Assembly: GCF_003814555.1 (NCBI RefSeq)
Contig: NZ_RKQN01000001.1
Location: forward strand, 62,001 to 126,000
Source of the DNA: Vulcaniibacterium tengchongense
Lineage (GTDB): Bacteria > Pseudomonadota > Gammaproteobacteria > Xanthomonadales > Xanthomonadaceae
Length of the DNA: 64,000 bases
Direction of reading: 5' to 3'
Below are positions 26,391 to 35,192 of the stretch, piece after piece. The position numbers and the translations under genes are program-made. Positions within the stretch are counted from its first letter, which is position 1. Every line of letters starts with the position of its first letter. The notes beneath the pieces are model-generated. The model had not been told where the DNA came from. It made no database searches and worked only from the letters and a program-made list of their open reading frames with translations.

Positions 26391-27223
26391 GCGCGCCCCC
26401 GCCGATGCCGGCGCCGGGGGATGCCGCGCCCGCGGCGGCGGCGCCGCTGATCGAGCTCGACCGCGCCACCGTGCTGCGCGGCGAGGTGCGCGCGCTGCAC
26501 GAGCTGTCGTTGCGCATCGGGCTGGGCCAGCACACCGCGATCCTCGGCGCCAACGGCAGCGGCAAGTCGACCTTCGTCAAGCTGATCACGCGCGAGTTGT
26601 ACCCGCTGGCCCGCGAAGGCGAGACGCCCGTGCGGGTGCTGGGCCAGGGCCTGTGGGACGTGGCGCGGCTGCGCTCGCAGCTCGGCATCGTCAGCGGCGA
26701 CCTCGGCCTGGACCTGCGGCAGATGGCCGGCCTGGACGCGGAAAGCGCGGTGCTGACCGGCTTCTTCGCCAGCCTGGCGCTGGAGCAAGTGGCCGATGCG
26801 GGCATGCGCGAACGCGCGCGCGCCGCGCTGGCGCAGGTCGACGCGCTGGCCCTGCGCGGGCGCCGCTACGCCGAGCTGTCGACCGGCGAGGCACGGCGCG
26901 TGCTGGTCGCCCGTGCGCTGGTGCACCGCCCGCGCGCGCTGCTGCTGGACGAACCCACCGCCGGGCTCGATCCGGTCGCGCGCCGGCGCCTGCTCCGGAC
27001 GCTGGGCGGGCTGGCGCGGCAGGGCATCACCCTGCTGCTGGTGACCCACCACATCGAGGAGATCGTGCCGGAGATCGGGCGGGTGGTCCTGCTGCGCGCC
27101 GGGCGCGTGCTCGCCGACGGCGCGCCCGAAGCCGTGCTCACCGCCGAACTGCTCGGCGCCGCGTACGGCGGCCGCGTGGACGTGCGGCGCGAGGGCGGGC
27201 GCTATGCGCTGGCCGCGATCTAG
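26387..27223 (+). CDS. ABC transporter ATP-binding protein without a permease neighbour
   Basis: This 278-residue ATPase has Walker A GANGSGKST, the signature LSTGEARRVLVARAL, Walker B ALLLDEPTAGLD and the switch His in LVTHHIEE. I started at GTG 26387, which overlaps the upstream stop; an ATG at 26405 is the alternative and removes six residues. No permease or binding-protein gene is nearby, so its transport partner, if any, is elsewhere. It resembles ModF/PhnC-type or stand-alone ATPases, but the substrate is not determinable. Confidence 0.88.
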   Translation: MSAPPPMPAPGDAAPAAAAPLIELDRATVLRGEVRALHELSLRIGLGQHTAILGANGSGKSTFVKLITRELYPLAREGETPVRVLGQGLWDVARLRSQLGIVSGDLGLDLRQMAGLDAESAVLTGFFASLALEQVADAGMRERARAALAQVDALALRGRRYAELSTGEARRVLVARALVHRPRALLLDEPTAGLDPVARRRLLRTLGGLARQGITLLLVTHHIEEIVPEIGRVVLLRAGRVLADGAPEAVLTAELLGAAYGGRVDVRREGGRYALAAI

Positions 27224-27268
27224 CCGGCTCCGCGGCCGCGGTTCCGGCCGATCGGTCCTGTTCCGCGG

Positions 27269-28102
27269 TCAATACACCGTCGCCCGCGCCTGCACGAAGG
27301 CGTAGAAGAACACCGCGTTCGGGTCGTTCTGCACCGTCTGCATCTCGCGGTGCATGCCGTCGACGGTGGCGCGGTCGACCTTGCCGGCCTCGATCAGCTG
27401 GTCGGCGGCGGACATCAGCAGCTCCTCCCAGAACGCGATCATCTGCTTGCGCCGCGCCGGCTCGCGGTTGTCGAAGTGGAAGGTCTTGATTTCGGTGGCG
27501 ACGTCGCGGTAGCCGTTGGCCAGCAGCAGGTTGCCGAGCTTGGCGCCGATGAACGGGTCGCCGCCCATGTCGATCTGGTAGTCGTTGAACGCCATCCAGT
27601 AGCGCCAGGTGTTCGGCGAGTACGGGTCCAGCAGGAACGAGGCGTTCATCACCTCGGTCACGTAGATCGCCGAGCCCGGCGCGAGCACGCGCCGCACTTC
27701 GCTCAGCACCCGCGCCGGCGAGGGCACGTGCTCCAGCACCCAGCACAGGAACGCGGCGTCGAAGCTGCGCGCCTCGAACGGCAGGTCGGTGGCGTCCGCC
27801 TGCTGCAGCGCGTAGCGGCCGTCGAACCAGGGCATCGCGCCGAGGTTGCGGCGGGCCGCCTCGATCTGCTTCTCGTGCAGGTCGACGCAGGTGACGTGCA
27901 GCTCCGGGAAGCGGCGCAGCAGGATCTCGGTCTGCGCGCCGACGCCGCTGCCGACCTCGAGCAGGCGCTTGGCGCCGCCGTAGTCGATGTTGCGGAAGAT
28001 CGTCGATTCGGCGATGCGCGCCTGCTTGACCAGGCGCGCCTGCTCGGTCTGCGAAAAACCGTGCAGGTAGGGGAAGTCGCAGGTCGGGTTGGCTTCGTTC
28101 AT
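27269..28102 (-). CDS. SAM-dependent class I methyltransferase
   Basis: The 277-residue protein shows methyltransferase motif I LLEVGSGVGAQTEILL, the acidic end of beta2 in VTCVDLHEKQIEAARRN, a QQADATDLPFEARSFDAAFLCWVLEHV motif and VLAPGSAIYVTEV. The remainder (about 160-277) is helical and probably shapes the acceptor site. The substrate is unknown. Its start is 75 bases downstream of the dusB stop, so the two could share a transcript. Confidence 0.85.
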   Translation of the reverse strand: MNEANPTCDFPYLHGFSQTEQARLVKQARIAESTIFRNIDYGGAKRLLEVGSGVGAQTEILLRRFPELHVTCVDLHEKQIEAARRNLGAMPWFDGRYALQQADATDLPFEARSFDAAFLCWVLEHVPSPARVLSEVRRVLAPGSAIYVTEVMNASFLLDPYSPNTWRYWMAFNDYQIDMGGDPFIGAKLGNLLLANGYRDVATEIKTFHFDNREPARRKQMIAFWEELLMSAADQLIEAGKVDRATVDGMHREMQTVQNDPNAVFFYAFVQARATVY

Positions 28103-28177
28103 GCCCGAGGCATCGGTCCCGCGGTCGGCTTTTTCAAGGGCGGCGGCCGCCCGCCCGCCGCGCCGGCTGACCGCCGG

Positions 28178-29179
28178 TCACGCCGCGGCCGGCAGCGCCG
28201 GCGCCACCCCGGCGATCAGGGCGTCGAAGTAGTCGCGGGTCAGGCGCAGCTGCGCCTCGGCGGTCTCGGCGCGGTTGGCCACGGCGCGGAAGGCGGCGTT
28301 CTCCGGCCGGTCCTTGGCGTACCAGCCCAGGTGCTTGCGGGCGATGCGCACGCCGGCCTGCTCGCCGTAGAACGCGTGCAGCTGCTCGAGGTGGCCGAGC
28401 AGGAGGTCGCGCACTTCGGTCAGCGGCGGCTCCGGCAGCCGCTCGCCGGTGGCGAGGTAGTGCGCGATCTCGCGGAAGATCCAAGGCCGGCCCTGCGCGG
28501 CGCGGCCGACCAGCACGCCGTCGCAGCCGGTGTGGGCCAACACCTGCGCCGCCTTCTGCGGCGAATCGATGTCGCCGTTGGCCAGCACCGGGATCGACAG
28601 CGCCGCCTTGACCTCGGCGATGGTGTCGTATTCGGCCTGGCCGGCGTAGTGCTGGTCGCGGGTGCGGCCGTGGATCGCCAGCGCGGCGATGCCCGCGCCC
28701 TCGGCGATGCGGGCGATCCGCAGCGCGTTGCGCTGGTCCGCGGCCCAGCCGGTGCGGATCTTCAGCGTCACCGGCACCTCGACCGCGCCGACCACCGCCT
28801 CGAGGATGCGCGCCACCAGCGCCTCGTCGCGCATCAGCGCCGAACCGGCCCAGGCGTTGCAGACCTTCTTCGCCGGGCAGCCCATGTTGATGTCGATGAT
28901 CTGCGCGCCGTGGGCGACGTTGTGGCGCGCGGCCTCGGCCATGACCTGGGGCACGGTGCCGGCGATCTGCACGCTGACCGGCGCCGGTTCGCCCTCGTGG
29001 TCCATGCGGTGGCGCGACTTCGCGGTGTTCCAGAAGCGCGGATCGGACGTGGTCATCTCCGAGACGCACAGCCCCGCGCCCAGGCGCTTGCACAGCATGC
29101 GGAACGGCTTGTCGGTGACCCCGGCCATCGGCGCGAGGATCACGTTGGGAGCGATGATGTGGGAGCCGATGCGCAGCAT
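28178..29179 (-). CDS. dusB: tRNA-dihydrouridine synthase B
   Basis: DusB is an FMN enzyme that reduces a specific uridine in the tRNA D-loop. The 333-residue protein has the family start IGSHIIAPNVILAPMAGVTDKPFR and the catalytic Cys101 in INMGCPAKKVC. IRTGWAADQRNALRIARIAEG and IHGRTRDQHYAGQAEYD follow, with FMN phosphate-binding IPVLANGDIDSP and CDGVLVGRAAQGRPW. The C-terminal helical domain carries RKHLGWYAK. No fis gene follows, unlike in enteric bacteria. Confidence 0.95.
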   Translation of the reverse strand: MLRIGSHIIAPNVILAPMAGVTDKPFRMLCKRLGAGLCVSEMTTSDPRFWNTAKSRHRMDHEGEPAPVSVQIAGTVPQVMAEAARHNVAHGAQIIDINMGCPAKKVCNAWAGSALMRDEALVARILEAVVGAVEVPVTLKIRTGWAADQRNALRIARIAEGAGIAALAIHGRTRDQHYAGQAEYDTIAEVKAALSIPVLANGDIDSPQKAAQVLAHTGCDGVLVGRAAQGRPWIFREIAHYLATGERLPEPPLTEVRDLLLGHLEQLHAFYGEQAGVRIARKHLGWYAKDRPENAAFRAVANRAETAEAQLRLTRDYFDALIAGVAPALPAAA

Positions 29180-29432
29180 GGGCGACGATGCGCTGCGAGG
29201 GGAGCCGCGATTCTACCGCAGGGCCTTTCGCAGCCCGGATGCGGCCGGCCGAAGCGTGCCCGGGCGGCCCTGGGGTGGCGGTGTAACGCGCCCGGCGTCC
29301 GGGCCGGGGAAGGCGATTGCGCGGTGCGGTCGGCCTGGACCAGGCCGAGGGCTGGCCGAGCGCCGGCGAGTGCCGCGGGGAAGAGGCCTCGATCGAAGCA
29401 AGCGCCGGCCCTCGGCCCGCCGGTACTCGCGT

Positions 29433-30521
29433 TCAGCGATGCCCGCGGCGCCGGCGCCAGAACAGGAAGCCGGTGACCAGCAGGAAGCTCGGCAGCAGCC
29501 CGGCCAGCGCGGTGATCCACTTCATCGCCGGCCCGCCGACCGCGCCGATGTGCAGCGGGTAGATCGCGTCGCTGGCGCGCGACCCCAGGCCGTTGCGCGT
29601 CGCATCGTAGACCTGCAGCACGCCGCGGCCGTCGGCGGCGATCGCGACCTGGCTGCGGCCGACCGGGTGCCATTCGCCTTCCGCGCGGACGCGGAAGTTC
29701 ACCGCGCCGCTGCCGGCCTTGGGCACCGAAACCCGGCTCAGGCGCGCGGCGGGCAGGCCGCGTTCGGCCCGGGCGAGGACCTCCGGCCACGCGATCGCAT
29801 CCCCGCCTTGCGCCTGCGCGGGCGCAGGCACCGGGCTGCCGCCGAACGCCGAGGTCAGCGCGGCGCGGAAGCCGGCCGAGTAGATCATGCCGACGCCGGT
29901 CAGCGTCGCCAGCAGCAGCAGCGGCAACAGGAGCACGCCGCTGCTGCGATGCCAGGTGAGCCAGCGCCGCACGGGCGGCCCGGCGTGCAGCTTGAGCTGG
30001 GCCAGCAGGCGCCCGCGCTTGGGCCACCACAGGTACAGGCCGGTGGCCAGCAGGCCCAGCGCGCACCAGCCGGCGAGGCCGAGGATCCCTTCGCCGGTTT
30101 CGCCCCCGAGCAGGCGGGTGTGCAGGTCGCGCAGCCACAGCAGCGCGTCGTCGCGGGTGGTGCGGTACAGCAGCAGTGCGCCGTCCTCGGGCGCGAACAA
30201 GGCGCGGCTGCCGTCCTCGAAATAGCCCTGCCAGACCGGCAGTTCCGCCTGCGGCAGATCGAGCGAGCGCAGGCCCTGCGGCGCCCAGCGCTCGACCAGT
30301 CCCGCCAGCACCGCGGCGTCCGCGACCGGCGCATGCTGCGCCAGCTGCGGATGGCGCAGGCGCAGCAGGTCGCTGTGGAACACCAGCACCGTGCCGCTCA
30401 GCGATACCAGCGCGAACAGCGTGCCGACGCTCAGGCCCGCCCACAGGTGCAGCCAGGACAGCGCCGCGCGCAGGCGCCGACCCAGGCCGGGGCTCGCGGC
30501 GTCGGCGTCGGCGCGCGGCAT
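29433..30521 (-). CDS. PepSY-associated membrane protein, iron-uptake linked
   Basis: The 362-residue protein is of the PepSY TM-helix family, commonly encoded with TonB-dependent siderophore receptors and thought to be an inner-membrane ferric reductase-like partner. A first helix LHLWAGLSVGTLFALVSLSGTVLVFHSDLL is followed by two central helices (GLAGWCALGLLATGLYLWWP and SSGVLLLPLLLLATLTGVGMIY). The last helix is ITALAGLLPSFLLVTGFLFW. His residues at helix ends (RWLTWHRSSG) are typical haem-ligand positions. It begins five bases after the receptor stop. Confidence 0.85.
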   Translation of the reverse strand: MPRADADAASPGLGRRLRAALSWLHLWAGLSVGTLFALVSLSGTVLVFHSDLLRLRHPQLAQHAPVADAAVLAGLVERWAPQGLRSLDLPQAELPVWQGYFEDGSRALFAPEDGALLLYRTTRDDALLWLRDLHTRLLGGETGEGILGLAGWCALGLLATGLYLWWPKRGRLLAQLKLHAGPPVRRWLTWHRSSGVLLLPLLLLATLTGVGMIYSAGFRAALTSAFGGSPVPAPAQAQGGDAIAWPEVLARAERGLPAARLSRVSVPKAGSGAVNFRVRAEGEWHPVGRSQVAIAADGRGVLQVYDATRNGLGSRASDAIYPLHIGAVGGPAMKWITALAGLLPSFLLVTGFLFWRRRRGHR

Positions 30522-30526
30522 CGGGC

Positions 30527-32629
30527 TCAGAACCGGTGCGACCAGCTGGCGCTCAGCACGCGGCCGCGGCCGGAGAAGTAATCGTCGTCCGCGCCCACCG
30601 TCTGCGAGTAGTAGGTGATGTACTGCTCGTCGAGCAGGTTCTCGATGCCGAGGTTCAGGCGGCCCACGGGCAGCGCGACGGACGCCTGCAGGTCGACGGT
30701 GGTGTAGCCGTCGAAACGGACGTCGCCGCCGGTGCGGCTACGGAACGTGCGGCCGAAGGCGCGGCTGGCCTGCAGCCGGGTCGAGACGGCGTCGCTCCAG
30801 CGCTGCTCCCAGAACGCGATCGCGCGGTCCGGGCTGATGTTGTTGCCCTGCAGGTCGCTGTCGACGCGGCCGTCGGCGTTGGTGTCGTAGCGGCCGTCGG
30901 TCTGCGCGTAGGCCACGCCGATCCGCGCCGCTTCGGTGACGCGCAGGGCGACGTTCGCCTCGATGCCGTCGATCTCGGTCTTCTGCCGGCTGACGTTGTA
31001 GCTGTCGGTGGCCGGATCGTAGACCAGCACCGAGCCCAGGTCCGAATCCGACCAGTACGCGGCCAGGTGCGCGTTCCAGCGGCCGTCGTCGTAGTCCAGG
31101 CCGATCTCGCGGTTGTCGGCCACCACCGGCTGCAGGTCCACCAGGTTGTCGACCCGCTGGCCCGGGCGGTTGATCGCGCGCAGCACCCGGCCGATGTCGG
31201 CGACGGTGTAGCCCTCCGAATAGGAGGCGTACAGCTTGAGGCTGCCGGTGACGTCCCAGACCGCGCCGAAGTTGGGCAGGGTCTCCTCGGTGGTCGGCTT
31301 GCCGCCTTCGACGGACCGGCTGCCGTAGGTCGGCAGCGTGGTGTAGTCGTCGACCTCCAGCTCGCCGCGCTCGTAGCGCAGGCCGCCGGTGAGCAGGACC
31401 GGGCCGACGCGGTATTCGGCCTGCAGCAGCGGCGAGTACGAGGTGTAGGTGGTGACCGGCACCCAGTTTAGGCCGCTGACCAGCAGCTCCTGGTAGGTCT
31501 CGTCGCGCTGCACGTCCAGTCCCAGGGTGAGGCGCAGCGGCAGGCCGGCGATGTCGCCGCGCGACCAGGTGAACTTGCCGCCGAGCTTCTCCGACACGTT
31601 CTGCGACTGGTCGTCCCACACGCCGGTGCCCGGGCCCCAGAAGTCGGTCCAGCGGCTGGAACCGTAGCGGCCCTCGAAGTCGGCCCAGTACAGCTGCGCC
31701 TGCAGGAACCCGCCCGCCAGCGCCTTGTCGGTGTAGTCCAGCGACAGCGTGGTCGAGAGGTTGCGCGGCGGCGCCAGCGACGGCCGGCCCTCGATCGAGG
31801 TCGCCGGGAGGCCAGCGTCCTTGTCGCCGAACACCGCGGTATAGTCGCCGTCGCCCTCGAGCTCGTAGCGGCTGGCGGTGAGCTGCAGGCGGCGGCGCTC
31901 GTCGAACGTCCAGCCGGCCTTGGCGAACAGGTTGCTCGCGGCCGAGTCCATCAGGTCGCCCTGGACGTTGCTGACCGCGATCGGCCGGCCTTCGCCGTCG
32001 TAGTACAGGCCCTCCTTCGCGTACGACGCGCCGCCGACGAAATCGAACGCGCCCTGCTTGACACCGTACAGCCAGGAACCGCGGTAGCCGGCGCCGTCGT
32101 CGCGGCGCGGCAGTGCGCTGCTGGCGCCGACGGCCACTTCGTTGAAACGGCCGTCGCCCTTCGGCGCGCGCTTGGTGATGATGTTGATGATGCCGCCGGA
32201 CGCGCCCAGGCCCTGCAGCGCGTTGGCGCCGTGGATCACCTCGATGCGTTCGACCATCGCCGGGTCGATGGTGTGGGCGTCGCGCGAGCCGTCGCGCAGC
32301 GGCGTCGACTGCGGCACGCCGTCGATCATGTACAGCGGCTGGCGGCCGCGCACCGATTCGCCGGCGCTCGACAGCTTCTGCCGCGACGGCGCGAACGCCG
32401 GGATCAGGTTGGCCAGCACCTGCGACAGGTCCTGGGTCAGGGCGAGCTGCTGCTCGAGCTGGACCCGGTCGATGAGGGTGATGGTGTTCGGCAGGGCGGC
32501 TTCGGAATCCGGGATCCGGCTGGTGCTCGCCGAGACGGTGACGCGGTCGAGGTCGGTGGCCTCGTCGGCGTGGACGGGCAGGGCGGAGGCGGCCAGCAGG
32601 GCGCTGGCGAGCAGGGTGCGGCGCGGCAT
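30527..32629 (-). CDS. TonB-dependent siderophore-type receptor
   Basis: This 700-residue outer-membrane receptor has a signal peptide (MPRRTLLASALLAASALPVHA) and a plug domain. In the plug, RVTVSAS resembles a TonB box and VRGRQPLYMIDGVPQSTPL, ERIEVIHGANALQGLGASGGIINIITKR are diagnostic. A beta-barrel follows, ending in the aromatic SASWSHRF. Proteins of this class import ferric chelates using TonB energy. A Fur box lies 33 bases before the start and the PepSY gene follows, so it is an iron-repressed operon. The ligand is unknown. Confidence 0.92.
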   Translation of the reverse strand: MPRRTLLASALLAASALPVHADEATDLDRVTVSASTSRIPDSEAALPNTITLIDRVQLEQQLALTQDLSQVLANLIPAFAPSRQKLSSAGESVRGRQPLYMIDGVPQSTPLRDGSRDAHTIDPAMVERIEVIHGANALQGLGASGGIINIITKRAPKGDGRFNEVAVGASSALPRRDDGAGYRGSWLYGVKQGAFDFVGGASYAKEGLYYDGEGRPIAVSNVQGDLMDSAASNLFAKAGWTFDERRRLQLTASRYELEGDGDYTAVFGDKDAGLPATSIEGRPSLAPPRNLSTTLSLDYTDKALAGGFLQAQLYWADFEGRYGSSRWTDFWGPGTGVWDDQSQNVSEKLGGKFTWSRGDIAGLPLRLTLGLDVQRDETYQELLVSGLNWVPVTTYTSYSPLLQAEYRVGPVLLTGGLRYERGELEVDDYTTLPTYGSRSVEGGKPTTEETLPNFGAVWDVTGSLKLYASYSEGYTVADIGRVLRAINRPGQRVDNLVDLQPVVADNREIGLDYDDGRWNAHLAAYWSDSDLGSVLVYDPATDSYNVSRQKTEIDGIEANVALRVTEAARIGVAYAQTDGRYDTNADGRVDSDLQGNNISPDRAIAFWEQRWSDAVSTRLQASRAFGRTFRSRTGGDVRFDGYTTVDLQASVALPVGRLNLGIENLLDEQYITYYSQTVGADDDYFSGRGRVLSASWSHRF

Positions 32630-32661
32630 TGCGGATTCCGGGCGGAAAGTCGGCCGGCCAT

Positions 32662-32680
32662 GTTAATGCGAACCATTCTC
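32662..32680 (-). promoter_or_regulatory. Fur box before the siderophore receptor
   Basis: The minus strand reads GAGAATGGTTCGCATTAAC, a good match to the Fur consensus GATAATGATAATCATTATC in its outer halves. It lies 33 bases upstream of the receptor start, where a repressor would cover the promoter. Confidence 0.7.
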
Positions 32681-32805
32681 AAGAGGAAGCGGCCGCATGC
32701 CGGCCGCGGCGCAGGCCCGTCGCCGCATCGGCGGAAGCGCGGCGCGTCCCGCGCGAACGGTGGAAGTGCCGCCGATCCCGGCGCCGACGAGCGCGAGCGT
32801 GGGCC

Positions 32806-33771
32806 TCAGCCGCCGAAGCGCGCCCGCACCTCGGCGTCGCGCGGCATCGCCGCCGCGGCGCCGGGGCGTTCGGTCGAAAGACCGGCATAACGGTTGGCGT
32901 AGCGCACGTGCTCGACGAACGCGGCATGCGGCCGCAACGCGAGCGATGCGGCGAGCGCGCCGTTGAAGGCGTCGCCGGCGCCGGTGGTGTCGACCGCGCG
33001 CACCGGTGCGGCCGGCACCCGGTAGCGCGCGTGCGCGTCGCCGCGCAGGCAGACGCCGGCATGGGACACGAAGCATCCCTGCGCGCCGAGCGTGACCACG
33101 ACGGTGCCGTGCGGCAGCAGGCGGCGGCAGTGCGCATGCAGCGCGTCGTCGTCCAGCTGCCCCAGCGCCTCGGCGGCCACCGCTTCGCCGGCATGGCGCC
33201 GCAGCTGCGCGGCGAACTCGCTCTCGTTCGGGGTGACGATGTCGGCCAGCGCCAGCAGCGACGCGGGCGCGAGGGCGTCGGCCGGCGCCGGGTTGAGCAG
33301 GGTCGTGGCGCCGGCGGCGCGGGCGAGGCGGAACGCCGTTTCCACCGCGGCGACGGGCGACTCCAGTTGCGCCAGCACCGCGCCCGCGGCGGCGACCGCA
33401 TCGCCCTGGCCTTCGACGAAGGCGGGCGACAGCTCGGCGTTCGCGCCGGGGCCGATCACGATGCTGTTGCGGCCGTCGCCGCCGACGTAGATCCCGGCGG
33501 TGCCGGTCGGCGCGCGGCCGGGCAGGTCGCGCAGGTCGATGCCGTCCGCCGTCGCCAGGGCGCGGGCGAGCTGTCCCCCGGCGTCCTCGCCGAGCGCGCA
33601 GACGAACGCGGTCGCGGCGCCCGCGCGGGCCGCGGCAGTGGCCTGGTTGAAGCCCTTGCCGCCGGGACCGGTGCGGTATTCGCCGCTCAGCGTCTCGCCC
33701 GGCCGCGGCAGCTCGGCCACGCGCCAGACGTGGTCGACGTTGAAGGATCCGACGACGACGACCCGGCCCAT
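32806..33771 (-). CDS. rbsK: Ribokinase
   Basis: The 321-residue PfkB-family sugar kinase phosphorylates ribose to ribose 5-phosphate. The PfkB motif 1 region TGPGGKGFNQATAAARAG and motif 2 DTTGAGDAFNGALAASLA (catalytic Asp) are intact, with VVVGSFNVDHVWRV at the start and NAELSPAFVE in the lid region. It begins three bases after the nucleoside transporter gene stop, so the pair likely takes up and salvages nucleosides or their ribose. No ribose ABC transporter is nearby. Confidence 0.92.
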   Translation of the reverse strand: MGRVVVVGSFNVDHVWRVAELPRPGETLSGEYRTGPGGKGFNQATAAARAGAATAFVCALGEDAGGQLARALATADGIDLRDLPGRAPTGTAGIYVGGDGRNSIVIGPGANAELSPAFVEGQGDAVAAAGAVLAQLESPVAAVETAFRLARAAGATTLLNPAPADALAPASLLALADIVTPNESEFAAQLRRHAGEAVAAEALGQLDDDALHAHCRRLLPHGTVVVTLGAQGCFVSHAGVCLRGDAHARYRVPAAPVRAVDTTGAGDAFNGALAASLALRPHAAFVEHVRYANRYAGLSTERPGAAAAMPRDAEVRARFGG

Positions 33772-33774
33772 GGC

Positions 33775-35070
33775 TCAGGCGAACGAAGTGAGCACGCCGG
33801 CGATGGTCGCGGTCATGAAGGTCGCGATCGAGCCGCCGAGCACCGCGCGCAGGCCGAAGCGCGCCAGGTCCTGGCGCCGGTCGGGCGCCAGCCCGCCGAT
33901 GCCGCCGATCTGGATCGCGATCGAACTGAAGTTGGCGAAGCCGCACAACGCGTAGGTCGCGATCAGCCTGCCCTGCTCGGTGAGGGCGACGCCCGGCACC
34001 TTGCCGTTGACGATGTCGGCCAGCTGCAGGTACGCGACGAACTCGTTGATCACCACCTTCTGCCCGATCAGGCTGCCGACCACGGTCGCGTCCTGCCACG
34101 GCGTGCCGATCACCCAGGCGATCGGCGCGAGCAGGTAGCCGAAGATCGTCGACAGGCTGGTCGGCTTGCCGAGGGCCGCGGCCAGGCCGGTGGCTTCGCC
34201 CAGCCAGGTCAGCGGCCAGTTGATCAGCGCGATCAGGGCGATGAAGGCGAGCAGCATCGCGCCGATGTTCAGCGCCAGGCGCAGGCCGTCGCCGGCGCCG
34301 GCGGCGGCGGCGTCGATCACGTTGGCGGTGGTCTTCTCCACCTCCATCTTGACCGTGCCGCGGGTCAGCGGCTCGCCGGTCTCGGGCACCAGCACCTTGG
34401 CGATCACCAGCGTGGCCGGCGCGGCCATGATCGAGGCCGCCAGCAGGTGCTTGGCGTAGAACGCCTGCTGCGCGGGATCACCGCCGCCGAGCATGCCCAC
34501 GTAGGCGGCGAGCACGCCGCCGGCGATGTGGGCCATGCCGCCGATCATCATCGTGATCAGCTCCGACTCGGTCATCTTCGGGATGTACGGCCGCACCGTC
34601 AGCGGCGCCTCGGTCTGGCCGATGAACACGCTGGCGCAGACGCTGGTGGTCTCGGCGCCGGACACCCGCATCACCTTGGTGATCACCCAGGCCATGCCGC
34701 GCACCACCGCCTGCATCACGCCGAGGTGGTAGAGCACGCCCATCAGCGCGGCGAAGAAGATGATCGTCGGCAGCACCTGGAACGCGAAGATGAAGCCGTA
34801 GGTCGAGGTGTCCATCAGGTTGCCGAAGATGAACTTCGAGCCTTCGTCGACGAACCCGAGCACGCGCACGAAGCCGCGGCCGATCGCGTCGAACACGTCC
34901 TTGCCGCCCGGCACCAGCAGCACCAGCGCGGCGAAGGCGACCTGCAGGACCACGCCGGTGGCCACCAGCTTCCAGTCCACGCGGCGCTTGTTGTTGGAAA
35001 ACAGCCAGGCGATGCCGATCAGCACCGCCAGTCCGAACAGGCCGAAGGCCACCCGGGCAATCGCTTCCAC
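33775..35070 (-). CDS. NupC-family concentrative nucleoside transporter
   Basis: This 431-residue inner-membrane protein has about ten hydrophobic segments. Family signatures are FIFAFQVLPTIIFFAALMGVLYHLGVMQ, SGAETTSVCASVFIGQTEAPLTVRPYI, LITMMIGGMAHIAGGVLAAYVGML, GQKVVINEFVAYLQL and TYALCGFANFSSIAIQIGGIGGLAPDRR. CNT proteins import nucleosides with protons or sodium. The ribokinase gene follows by three bases. A TAAACT word about 90 bases upstream may be its -10 box. Confidence 0.93.
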   Translation of the reverse strand: MEAIARVAFGLFGLAVLIGIAWLFSNNKRRVDWKLVATGVVLQVAFAALVLLVPGGKDVFDAIGRGFVRVLGFVDEGSKFIFGNLMDTSTYGFIFAFQVLPTIIFFAALMGVLYHLGVMQAVVRGMAWVITKVMRVSGAETTSVCASVFIGQTEAPLTVRPYIPKMTESELITMMIGGMAHIAGGVLAAYVGMLGGGDPAQQAFYAKHLLAASIMAAPATLVIAKVLVPETGEPLTRGTVKMEVEKTTANVIDAAAAGAGDGLRLALNIGAMLLAFIALIALINWPLTWLGEATGLAAALGKPTSLSTIFGYLLAPIAWVIGTPWQDATVVGSLIGQKVVINEFVAYLQLADIVNGKVPGVALTEQGRLIATYALCGFANFSSIAIQIGGIGGLAPDRRQDLARFGLRAVLGGSIATFMTATIAGVLTSFA

Positions 35071-35192
35071 TCAGTTCCCCCCAGCGACCGGCGCAGCGGC
35101 CACGGAAATGTCGTTCAGTTTCGCGGCGGCATCGCCGCCCGCGGCGCAGGCTAGTTTACGCGCGCGGGCGGGGCAAGCCGGCGCCGCGGAGC

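Noticed and set aside
28178-29179. dusB as an anchor for a fis gene or an integration hotspot
   Set aside because: No fis-like frame follows dusB; the next gene is a methyltransferase and no integrase or att-like duplication was seen.
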